Source: Planctomycetaceae bacterium (lineage in GTDB: Bacteria > Planctomycetota > Planctomycetia > Pirellulales > Thermoguttaceae). From it: a stretch of DNA of 64,000 bases. The notes below the pieces were generated by a model that worked only from the letters and a program-made list of their open reading frames with translations, was not told the DNA's origin and ran no database searches. Positions within the stretch are counted from its first letter, which is position 1. Every line of letters begins with the position of its first letter. Below are positions 46,716 to 53,668 of this stretch, piece by piece. The DNA lies in the NCBI GenBank assembly GCA_012719125.1, contig JAAYAY010000068.1, positions 58,335 through 122,334 on the forward strand. The letters are read 5' to 3'. The position numbers and the translations under genes were made by a program.

Positions 46716-49700
46716 TCAGCAGAAATTCCGGCTTTTCGCCGCCAACTCCGTGAGCCGGCCGGAGAGGTCTTCCAGATAGGATGCCAGCACGTGGATCACT
46801 CGTCCCTCGCGTTGCAGCCGGCCGCGGACGAGCAGGATATTGGCTCGTAGGGCGACGTTGCGGAATCGCTTCCACACGTCGGGGCGGATGATCAGATTGG
46901 CTACACCGGTTTCGTCTTCCAAGGTGACGAAGGTGATTCCCTTGGCGGTGCCCGGGCGCTGGCGAACGAGGACCACTCCCGCCACGGCGACGGGACGATT
47001 CTTGGGCAAGACGCGGAGGTCGTCGGCCCGGGCGATCTTCAACTCGTCCAGGGCCGGTCGCAGGAAGCCGATCGGGTGCCGGCCTAACGTCATTCCCAAG
47101 GTGCGATAGTCGGCCAGCATTTCTTCGACCGGCTGGATCTCGGGAAGAGTGGTCGCTTGTTCCGGCGCGGCAGGCAAGTTATCGAAAAGGGGCAGCTCTT
47201 TCTTGTCCTGCCCGAGAGCGTGCCAAAGGGCGTCGCGGCGGTTCAATCCAAACGACTTGAAGGCCCCCGCCTTGGCAAGCCGTGTGGCGACCGCCCGGCT
47301 CAAGCCCGTCCGGCGTGTGAATTCTTCCATCGAACCGAAGGGGCCGTCGGTTCGGGCTTGCTCGATCGCCTCCGCGTGCGTCTGCGACATGCCGCGGAGA
47401 AGTCGCATTCCGAGACGGAGTGCGAGATGGAACATGCCAGGAGAGTTTACCGCCCCTTCAGGGCACATAGGATCTCTTGAATCCATCCCCGGGGCGATGC
47501 CCCGGGCTGATATGTCGCTGTCCCTTTGGGGCGAATTGGATCGGATGACTTCCAGCGTGCAGTCCCAGTGGCTGTGATTGACGTCGACCGGCCGGACCTC
47601 GACGCCGTGGTCGCGAGCGTTGCGAATCAACTGGGCCGGGGCGTAGAAGCCCATCGGCTGGCTGTTGAGCACCGCGGCCGTGAAGGCGGCCTGGTGGTGA
47701 TACTTGAGCCAGCACGAGACGTAGACCAGCAGGGCAAAACTGGCGGCGTGGGACTCGGGGAAGCCGTAGTCGCCGAATCCGCGAATCTGCTGAAAGATGG
47801 CCTCGGCATACTCCTGGCTGAAACCGTTCGACCGCATTCCCTCGATCAACTTGCGGCGAAATTCATCGATCACTCCAGGCCGGCGCCAGGCGCCCATGGC
47901 CCGGCGCAATTGATCCGCTTCGCCGGGCGTGAAGCCGGCCGCCACGACGGCCAGACGCATCGCCTGTTCCTGGAAGAGCGGCACGCCCAGCGTCTTTTCC
48001 AGCACTTCCCGGACCGCATCGTTGGGAAAAGAGACGGGTTCTTCGCCGTTTCGCCGCCGCAGGTAGGGATGGACCATGTTGCCCTGGATCGGCCCGGGGC
48101 GGACGATGGCCACCTCGATCACCAGGTCGTAGAAGCAGCGGGGCTTGAGCCGGGGGAGCATGCTCATCTGGGCCCGGCTTTCGATCTGGAAGACGCCCAT
48201 CGTGTCGGCCTTGCGGATCATGGCGTAAACCTGCGGATCTTCCGGCGGCACGGTCGCCAGCGTGAGCCGCTCGCCCGTGTGCTGCTCGATCAGGCCGAAG
48301 CACTTGCGGATGGCCGTCAGCATGCCCAGGGCCAGACAGTCGACTTTGAGGATGCCGAGTTCGTCCAGATCGTCTTTGTTCCATTGGATGACGGTCCGGT
48401 CGGGCATGGCGGCGTTCTCGATCGGCACCATCTCGCACAGGGGGCCCTGAGTCATGACCATCCCGCCGGTGTGCTGGGAAAGGTGCCGGGGGAAGCCGAC
48501 CAGTTGATCGACGAGTTCCACAAGCTGCCGGCCGACCAGCGAGTCGGGATCGATTCCCGCCTCGCGGCAGCGCTGGGCCATTTCCGGTTCGGTACTGAAG
48601 TGCTCGATCCGCTTGGCGAGGTTGTCGACCCGGTCGAGAGACAGCCCCAGGGCCTTGCCCACGTCGCGCACGGCCGAGCGGGGCCGGTAGGTGATCACCT
48701 CGGCGGTCATGCCGGCCCGTTCGCGGCCGTACTTGTCGTACAGGTATTGCAGCACCTCTTCACGCCGTTCGTGTTCGAAATCGACGTCGATGTCGGGTGC
48801 CTCGTTGCGCTCGCGGCTGACGAACCGCTCGAAAAGCAGGTCGACCCGATCGGGATCGACGGCCGTCACGCCCAGGCAATAGCAGACGGCCGAGTTGGCG
48901 GCCGAGCCTCGGCCCTGGCAGAGAATCCCCCGGCTGCGTGCGAAGCGGACCAGGTCCCAGACGGTGAGAAAGTAGGCCTCGTAGTGGAGTTCCTCGATCA
49001 GGTCGAGTTCATGCCGGAGCAAGCGGCAAACCTTGTCGGGGATGCCGCCGGGGTAACGCTTCTTCGCCCCGGCCCAGGTGAGGTGCCGCAGGTGTTCGTT
49101 CGGCGTTTGGCCCGCGGGCGCGAGTTCTTCGGGGTATTCGTAACGGAGCTGGTCGAGGGAGAAATCGATGCGGTCGGCGATTTCAAGGGTGCGACGGAGG
49201 GCGCCGGGGGCGTCGGCGAATTGGGCCTCCATCTGCTCGGGCGATTTCAGGTAACGTTCGGCATTGGCAAACAGGTGCTCGGTCACCTCGGCCACGGTGG
49301 CATGATGACGCACGGCCGTCAGAACGTCTTGAAGGGCCTGCCGCTCGGCCACGTGGTAGCGAACCGCGCCGGTGGCGACCAAGGGAACGCCTGCCTTGCG
49401 GGCAACGTCCGACAGCTCTGCGAGCCGGCGGCGGTCGTCGGGGCCGTAGTGGAGCGAAGCGGCCAGGTAGCAGCGGCCGCCGAACAGGTTGTGATAGTCG
49501 TTCAAGTCGCGGCGAAAGCGGGAAGTGATTTTCGGTTCGGGAATCATGCAGGCCAGCAGGCCGTCGGCACGGCCGGCAAGGTCGTCGAACCGCAGCAGGC
49601 ACTCGCCCTTCTCGGCCCGACGCCGACCTTCGGTGATCAACCGGCAGAGGCGGCCGTAGGCGGCCCGATCAGTCGGCAGGAGAACGATGGTTGCCGCATC

Positions 49701-49910
49701 TTCAAGAACGATTTCCGCCCCCACAAGCAGCTTGATTCCGGTCTCCTTGGCGGCCGTATGGGCCCGGACCACGCCGGCGAGGGAATTTCGATCGGTGATG
49801 GCAATCGCCCGGTATTCCAACTCCGCGGCTTGGTGAACCAGTTCTTCTGGATGCGAAGCTGCTTCGAGGAAGGAGAAATTCGATTTAGCGTAGATTTCGG
49901 CAAAAGGCAT
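46716..49910 (-). CDS. dnaE2: Error-prone DNA polymerase III alpha subunit DnaE2
   Basis: A 1064-residue C-family polymerase that performs translesion synthesis with ImuA and ImuB. The PHP domain starts at MPFAEIYAKSNFSFLEAASHP. Polymerase motifs include CQGRGSAANSAVCYCLGVT, APDIDVDFEHERREEVLQYL and the palm/fingers stretch GFGDYGFPESHAASFALLVYVSCW. A C-terminal OB fold follows (VAVAGVVLVRQRPGTAKGITFVTLEDETG). ATG 49910 begins the family homology; a TTG three codons upstream is open. Residues ~791-821 are an unusual insertion encoded by a palindromic repeat in place of the normal link between WDCTLEV and LALRLGMRLLRG. Confidence 0.95.
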   Translation of the reverse strand: MPFAEIYAKSNFSFLEAASHPEELVHQAAELEYRAIAITDRNSLAGVVRAHTAAKETGIKLLVGAEIVLEDAATIVLLPTDRAAYGRLCRLITEGRRRAEKGECLLRFDDLAGRADGLLACMIPEPKITSRFRRDLNDYHNLFGGRCYLAASLHYGPDDRRRLAELSDVARKAGVPLVATGAVRYHVAERQALQDVLTAVRHHATVAEVTEHLFANAERYLKSPEQMEAQFADAPGALRRTLEIADRIDFSLDQLRYEYPEELAPAGQTPNEHLRHLTWAGAKKRYPGGIPDKVCRLLRHELDLIEELHYEAYFLTVWDLVRFARSRGILCQGRGSAANSAVCYCLGVTAVDPDRVDLLFERFVSRERNEAPDIDVDFEHERREEVLQYLYDKYGRERAGMTAEVITYRPRSAVRDVGKALGLSLDRVDNLAKRIEHFSTEPEMAQRCREAGIDPDSLVGRQLVELVDQLVGFPRHLSQHTGGMVMTQGPLCEMVPIENAAMPDRTVIQWNKDDLDELGILKVDCLALGMLTAIRKCFGLIEQHTGERLTLATVPPEDPQVYAMIRKADTMGVFQIESRAQMSMLPRLKPRCFYDLVIEVAIVRPGPIQGNMVHPYLRRRNGEEPVSFPNDAVREVLEKTLGVPLFQEQAMRLAVVAAGFTPGEADQLRRAMGAWRRPGVIDEFRRKLIEGMRSNGFSQEYAEAIFQQIRGFGDYGFPESHAASFALLVYVSCWLKYHHQAAFTAAVLNSQPMGFYAPAQLIRNARDHGVEVRPVDVNHSHWDCTLEVIRSNSPQRDSDISARGIAPGMDSRDPMCPEGAVNSPGMFHLALRLGMRLLRGMSQTHAEAIEQARTDGPFGSMEEFTRRTGLSRAVATRLAKAGAFKSFGLNRRDALWHALGQDKKELPLFDNLPAAPEQATTLPEIQPVEEMLADYRTLGMTLGRHPIGFLRPALDELKIARADDLRVLPKNRPVAVAGVVLVRQRPGTAKGITFVTLEDETGVANLIIRPDVWKRFRNVALRANILLVRGRLQREGRVIHVLASYLEDLSGRLTELAAKSRNFC
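47447..47538. repeat. Palindromic element in frame within dnaE2
   Basis: Three small hairpin-like blocks (CGCCCCTTCAGGGC, CCCCGGGGCGATGCCCCGGG, TCCCTTTGGGGCGA) form a composite that I recognise as a common planctomycete intergenic repeat. Here it is translated as SPQRDSDISARGIAPG plus about 14 further residues, without a stop or frameshift. Confidence 0.75.
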
Positions 49911-49956
49911 AGGATTCAAATCACCGCGAAGCGGTTAAAGTCTTAGTTCGTGATTT

Positions 49957-50020
49957 GTGCGCATGGTGCGCTCATGTGTTTGTGAAGGTTGGATTACGGG
50001 CTTGCGCCACTTTGAGAGTC
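49957..50020. repeat. GTGCGCATGGTGCGC...GTGAAGGTTGG repeat, upstream of dnaE2
   Basis: A diverged direct copy of the repeat at 46505-46566. The pair brackets dnaE2 on both sides. Confidence 0.7.
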
Positions 50021-50073
50021 GGTTATTGAAATGGGCGAGGCAACGCCGTATTTCACGTTTGCTTTGCGAACAG

Positions 50074-50161
50074 TACGCCGAAGGCGTTGAATCCCAAAGC
50101 CCGGCGTCGCGCAGCGCACGCTGGGTAGGAAAGGCGAGTTCCTTCTGTACCCCGAAGGGGT
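50074..50161. repeat. Triple stem-loop REP unit, left copy (inverted)
   Basis: Three hairpins in a row: ACGCCGAAGGCGT, a GC-rich central block (CCCGGCGTCGCGCAGCGCACGCTGGG split over the loop) and ACCCCGAAGGGGT. It stands in opposite orientation to the two copies on the other side of the transposase and ends eight bases from its stop codon. Confidence 0.85.
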
Positions 50162-50169
50162 TCCATAAT

Positions 50170-50625
50170 TCAATCCCACGCATACCGTTCATCGATTTTG
50201 ATTCCGTATTTTCGGCATAGTCGCCGAAACTCGTCTTGAAACGTTTCTCGTTTATGGTGCTCAGATTGATTCGTGATGTATTGTTTGAGAGCATCAACAT
50301 GGGATGGGCTCACCGAGAAGGCCCCATAACCCTCCTGCCAATGAAACGCGGAGAGCCTCCGGTCTTCTGTCTTGACCCATTTCGAAGATTCACGTTTCAA
50401 CTCTCGAATCAACGTGGCGACATCCAACGTTTTGGACAACCGACAGAGCAGGTGCACGTGATCTTCCACGCCGCCCGTGATCAATGATGGCGAGCTCTGG
50501 TTTTTGCAGATTCCCACAAGGTATGCATGCATTTGCTCGCGGAGGCCGATATCGCGCAGAAAGGGCTGACGGTTCTTGGTGGAAAACACAAGGTGTACGT
50601 AGATCTGGACGAGGGATTGCGACAT
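50170..50625 (-). mobile_element. REP-associated tyrosine transposase (IS200/IS605-like, RAYT)
   Basis: A 151-residue Y1 transposase beginning MSQSLVQIYVHLVFSTKNRQPFL. The HUH metal-binding motif is visible in GGVEDHVHLLCRLS, and the YITNQSEHHKRETF stretch at the C-terminal side follows a helix that carries the candidate nucleophile Tyr (KQYITNQ). Family members nick single-stranded DNA at REP hairpins. Three triple stem-loop units flank the gene in opposing orientations, the arrangement expected for a RAYT with its substrates. The block separates imuB from dnaE2. Start ATG 50625; the frame remains open upstream because the repeats are stop-free. Confidence 0.9.
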
Positions 50626-50645
50626 GATTCGCCTCGTTTTGTTAA

Positions 50646-50733
50646 ACCCCTTCGGGGTATAGGGTTGCGCGTCTATCGTATCCCAGCGTGCGCTGCGCGA
50701 CGCCGGGCTTTGGGATTTAACGCCTTCGGCGTA
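50646..50733. repeat. Triple stem-loop REP unit, right copy 1
   Basis: ACCCCTTCGGGGT (50646-50658), the central CCCAGCGTGCGCTGCGCGAC block and AACGCCTTCGGCGTA (50719-50733), opposite in sense to the 50074 copy. It lies in the leader of the transposase gene. Confidence 0.85.
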
Positions 50734-50744
50734 TGTGTTGCGGA

Positions 50745-50833
50745 ATCCCTGCGGGGTACGGAGGGAATTCGCCTTTTCTACCCAGCGTGCGCTGCGCGAC
50801 GCCGGGCTTTGGGATTGAACGCCTTCGGCGTAG
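50745..50833. repeat. Triple stem-loop REP unit, right copy 2
   Basis: A tandem second copy with a slightly diverged first hairpin (ATCCCTGCGGGGT). Its last hairpin ends 16 bases from the imuB stop codon, so the imuB transcript must run through it to reach dnaE2. Confidence 0.85.
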
Positions 50834-50848
50834 GAATATTGTTCTGTC

Positions 50849-52738
50849 TCAGTGAAACACCCCATGCAAAAACCACCCCCCGTCCGTTCGGCGGCGGAAG
50901 AGCCAATAACGCGTGCCGGTGGTGGTTTCAACGCGGTAATAGTCGCGGTGGATCGGTTGGCCTCGCCACCAGCCGGTCTGGATCCGTTCGGGGCCCCAGG
51001 ATCGGGCCACGCGTTGCCGGCCGCTGGGCAAGGTGAAATGGAGCGGCGGGCCGTCGGGCACGATCGCCACGGCCGCCAGCCGGATCGGTCTCCGTAGAAG
51101 CTTGAGCGGCCGGGGCGGCAGGTCGCGGGGCGGGGTACGCCGTGGGGGGCGACGTTTGCCGACCAGCGATTCGTAGCGATAGGCCCGTTCCGGCTGGGCC
51201 TCGGCCAGCAGGCGGACCCCGAGAATGCGATCGCGGCCCAGACGGCTGGCCAGGCGATCGATCAAGTCGGCCGTTTGCCGGCTATGCTGTGAGACCGTCC
51301 CCGAATCGAAAAGTTCTGCCTGATGTCGTTCCAAAGGGGCCGTTTCCGTGAATCGAACGGTTGCCGTTTCGACCTTGCCGGGCAAACGGAGCCGTTCCAG
51401 CCGCATCTGCACCAGGCCGAACAGATGCTCGGCGGAGGCGGAAGGGCGAAACAGGCCGACCTCAAGGGTAAGGTTTCCCGACGTTCGGCAGTCGAAATGA
51501 ACCTCCACTCGCAACGCTCCCCGGCCAGCTATCGTTGCCATCTGGGCGATGCGCTGGATGAGTTGATTCAGCACGAATTCCAGCGTCGCCCGATCGCCCA
51601 CCGGATGTTCAAAAAACTGCTCAGCCTCGAATTGTTGCGGTAAGGGCAAGGCGACGATCGGCTCGTCGAGCCGGCCCGCGGCCTGGTCCCAGCGGCGGAG
51701 CAACTCCGGGCCGAAGCGGGCGTTGAAATCCGCCCGGGGAAGCCGGTCGAGTTGGCCGACCCGCTGCAAACCCAGTTGACGCAGCAAGTCGAGTATTTCG
51801 TCGGATAGCCGTAACGCAGCCAACGGCATTGCCGCCAGAAATTCGTCGGTGTGGTCTGAAGGAACAATCGCGACCGAAGGCGAAACGTCCTTCGCCCTCG
51901 ACCCCGGCGGCGAATCGACTGCCCGCCGCCGCAACCAGCGGCACTCCAGGCGATCCTGCTCCTGCATTCCTCCGCTTTCTGCTTTTTGCTTTCCGCTTTT
52001 GCCATAGCGTGCAGCCGCCCAGGCGGCGCCGATGGTGACTGCCAATCCAACGCGGACCAAGATGCCTCGCCGAGCGAACTGGGTGAGGATGCGCCGGCCC
52101 AACGCCTCTTCACCGTCGAAAAAACGGGCGACTCCGGTTACGTCCAGCAGGAGCGAATCGGGTTCGACGGCGTCGTCCAGGCCGACCAGGGGACTGTAAC
52201 GGTGACACCAGACGGCCAGCCGCTCCAGTGCTTCTCGATCGGCCCGCGGATCGTGTGGCCAGACCAAGTGGGTCGCACCTGCCGGGTGCGACTGGTTGAG
52301 AACCGGCGCAGGATCAACGGTCGCGTTGTAGGACAGGTTTGTAACCTGTCTGGACAGGATGCAATCCTGTCCTACAACCGTGATGGATTTGTCGGTCTTG
52401 GGCTTCGACCCTGAAATTGGTGTTGATCTTGATGACACCCGGCAGATGTCACCCACTTGTGACACCCGACAGGTGTCACCCACTTCGAGCAATGCGGCGG
52501 CCTCGCTCAGCGGCATGCCGACGGTGATCCCCAGCGCGCGAGCCTTGGCCGAACAGGCGGCCACGCGCCGGCTGCCGTGAACCGTCTCGTGCAGCACGAT
52601 CGGTTGACGGCGATAGGATTGCGGGCCGCCAGGTTCAAACGGCTCGCCCCGATCGAGCGTCTGCCTGAGGACGGGCCAGTCGGGCAGCCAGATGCACAGG
52701 ATGCGTTTCTTCGTGGAGTTCAACTTCGACGGTTCCAT
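50849..52738 (-). CDS. imuB: ImuB-like Y-family polymerase homologue
   Basis: A 629-residue protein starting MEPSKLNSTKKRILCIWLPDWPVLRQ. The normal catalytic aspartate of Y-family polymerases is replaced in the WLPDWP stretch and the second acidic motif is degraded (EPDSLLLDVTG), as in ImuB, which acts as a beta-clamp adaptor for DnaE2. The little-finger region and a conserved C-terminus (TTGTRYWLFRRRTDGGWFLHGVF) are present. Residues ~83-160 and ~245-256 are encoded by several dispersed palindromes that replace or extend variable loops. The gene starts inside the end of imuA (104-base overlap) and is separated from dnaE2 by the RAYT block. Confidence 0.9.
   Translation of the reverse strand: MEPSKLNSTKKRILCIWLPDWPVLRQTLDRGEPFEPGGPQSYRRQPIVLHETVHGSRRVAACSAKARALGITVGMPLSEAAALLEVGDTCRVSQVGDICRVSSRSTPISGSKPKTDKSITVVGQDCILSRQVTNLSYNATVDPAPVLNQSHPAGATHLVWPHDPRADREALERLAVWCHRYSPLVGLDDAVEPDSLLLDVTGVARFFDGEEALGRRILTQFARRGILVRVGLAVTIGAAWAAARYGKSGKQKAESGGMQEQDRLECRWLRRRAVDSPPGSRAKDVSPSVAIVPSDHTDEFLAAMPLAALRLSDEILDLLRQLGLQRVGQLDRLPRADFNARFGPELLRRWDQAAGRLDEPIVALPLPQQFEAEQFFEHPVGDRATLEFVLNQLIQRIAQMATIAGRGALRVEVHFDCRTSGNLTLEVGLFRPSASAEHLFGLVQMRLERLRLPGKVETATVRFTETAPLERHQAELFDSGTVSQHSRQTADLIDRLASRLGRDRILGVRLLAEAQPERAYRYESLVGKRRPPRRTPPRDLPPRPLKLLRRPIRLAAVAIVPDGPPLHFTLPSGRQRVARSWGPERIQTGWWRGQPIHRDYYRVETTTGTRYWLFRRRTDGGWFLHGVFH
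51970..52004. repeat. GCTTTCTGCTTTTTGCTTTCC repeat region within imuB
   Basis: A pyrimidine-rich CTTTCTGCTTTTTGC-type repeat on the plus strand is translated on the minus strand as a basic patch (GKSGKQKAESGG) in a loop after AAARY. It is the kind of simple repeat often found between genes. Confidence 0.55.
52268..52490. repeat. Cluster of three palindrome families in frame within imuB
   Basis: From left to right: a GTCGCACC/GGGTGCGAC hairpin (52269-52294); a 48-bp double hairpin GGACAGGTTTG/GGACAGGATGC type (about 52328-52375); and two tandem 27-bp units built on GACACCCGACAGGTGTC (52432-52485). Unit lengths are multiples of three, and the imuB frame passes through all of them without a stop. 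Confidence 0.85.
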
Positions 52739-53360
52739 ATCCGGCACCTCGGCGGCTGCGTAGCAAGTGGACCTTGAGCCGACGCACCTCGGCCGATTCG
52801 GGCGAGGGAACCGCCTCCACCCCCAGCCGCACCTCGGCCCAGGAAGGCTCCTTCCTCGCGCTCCAGGGGCGCAACAACAGGCCCAGCGCCGTGTGGCTTT
52901 CGGCCGCAAGCTGCAAACGGCGAAAATCGTGACTATCCAGCCGGTCGAGTTGAGCAACGGCCGCGGCGATCCCGGGACAGCGCAACACCTGCGCGAGTGC
53001 CCAGAGTTCGTCGGCTTGATTCTCCGGCCGCACCACCCACAAGTTGGCGATTTCGAGCCCCAGCCGCACTGCCGCCGGCGGATAAAACTCCTCCGCCGGA
53101 TCGAACACGACGAGCCTTCCGCCCTCGCGGCAGGCTTCGCGGGCGACGATCAAGGCCAGACTGTGAACTCCACAACCTTCCTCGGCCGCCAGCCATTCAA
53201 TCAAGCTCCCCCGACGAAATCCGCCGTCGGGCAACAGCCGATCCAGCTCGGCACAGCCACACGGCACAACCCCGTCTTTTTCTGTTCGCCGTCCGTTCTC
53301 CAAGCTCGTAATCTGCCGGCGCAGGTTCTCAATGAGTTGGGATGACGGTGGTTTGGTCAC
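52635..53360 (-). CDS. imuA: ImuA-like RecA-family protein
   Basis: A 241-residue SulA/RecA-like protein of the ImuA group: AELDRLLPDGGFRRGSLIEWLAAEEGCGVHSLALIVAREA covers the degenerate P-loop region, followed by RLVVFDPAEEFYPPAAVRLGLE and a C-terminal tail (HPVHLAARLARPQ). The GTG start has AGGAGG nine bases upstream and a strong promoter. ImuA, ImuB and DnaE2 form the inducible mutasome for translesion synthesis. Confidence 0.9.
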   Translation of the reverse strand: MTKPPSSQLIENLRRQITSLENGRRTEKDGVVPCGCAELDRLLPDGGFRRGSLIEWLAAEEGCGVHSLALIVAREACREGGRLVVFDPAEEFYPPAAVRLGLEIANLWVVRPENQADELWALAQVLRCPGIAAAVAQLDRLDSHDFRRLQLAAESHTALGLLLRPWSARKEPSWAEVRLGVEAVPSPESAEVRRLKVHLLRSRRGAGYGTVEVELHEETHPVHLAARLARPQADARSGRAV

Positions 53361-53451
53361 GCGCAGATTCCTCCTGGCGAATGGGATTTATTCCATTCCC
53401 GGCAGTTGTTTTCCGATCGAGAGGGAAGGTTGGAGGTGTGGTCTTGTGTAC

Positions 53452-53480
53452 AGTATACATATGTATCTATGCGGCGTCAA
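53452..53480 (-). promoter_or_regulatory. imuA operon promoter with internal dyad
   Basis: On the minus strand TTGACG (53475-53480), a 17-base spacer and TATACT (53452-53457) form a near-consensus sigma70 promoter. The spacer and -10 are overlapped by the perfect palindrome ATACATATGTAT (53455-53466), whose core TACATATGTA fits TACA-N2-TGTA. A repressor bound here would block the polymerase; LexA or a BlaI-like protein are candidates. The predicted start is ~84 bases before the GTG. Confidence 0.7.
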
Positions 53481-53576
53481 ATGGAATTATCGGCTGACGC
53501 CGGGAATTTCTTGACGGATCGGCATCGCCTGCCGTAACTCGTTTGCACACAAGCCTATCGGGCGCCCCCCCGATCT

Positions 53577-53602
53577 GTCATTCCCGCCTGCGCGGGAATG
53601 AC
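53577..53602. repeat. TCATTCCCGC hairpin
   Basis: Perfect 11-bp arms GTCATTCCCGC (53577-53587) and GCGGGAATGAC (53592-53602) around CTGC. This hairpin type is dispersed in many bacterial genomes. It sits 67 bases after the argS stop and may also stop transcription, though no T-run follows. The remainder of 53361-53668 contains only the imuA promoter. Confidence 0.75.
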
Positions 53603-53668
53603 GGTTGAGAAAGAGCCAACTATCGCAAGTGCGAAAAGAAAGCGACGACGAGCCGGCGCACTCCAAAG

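Noticed and set aside
47526..49946. 806-codon plus-strand frame opposite dnaE2
   Set aside because: Antisense shadow of a full set of DnaE2 motifs; no ribosome site or family.
50074..50833. Triple stem-loops as rho-independent terminators of imuB and dnaE2
   Set aside because: No T-runs follow the hairpins, and copies occur on both sides of the transposase in opposite orientation.
50849..52738. ImuB as an active Y-family polymerase (DinB/UmuC)
   Set aside because: The first catalytic acidic motif is WLPDWP and the second is degraded; the neighbours imuA and dnaE2 fix the identity as ImuB.
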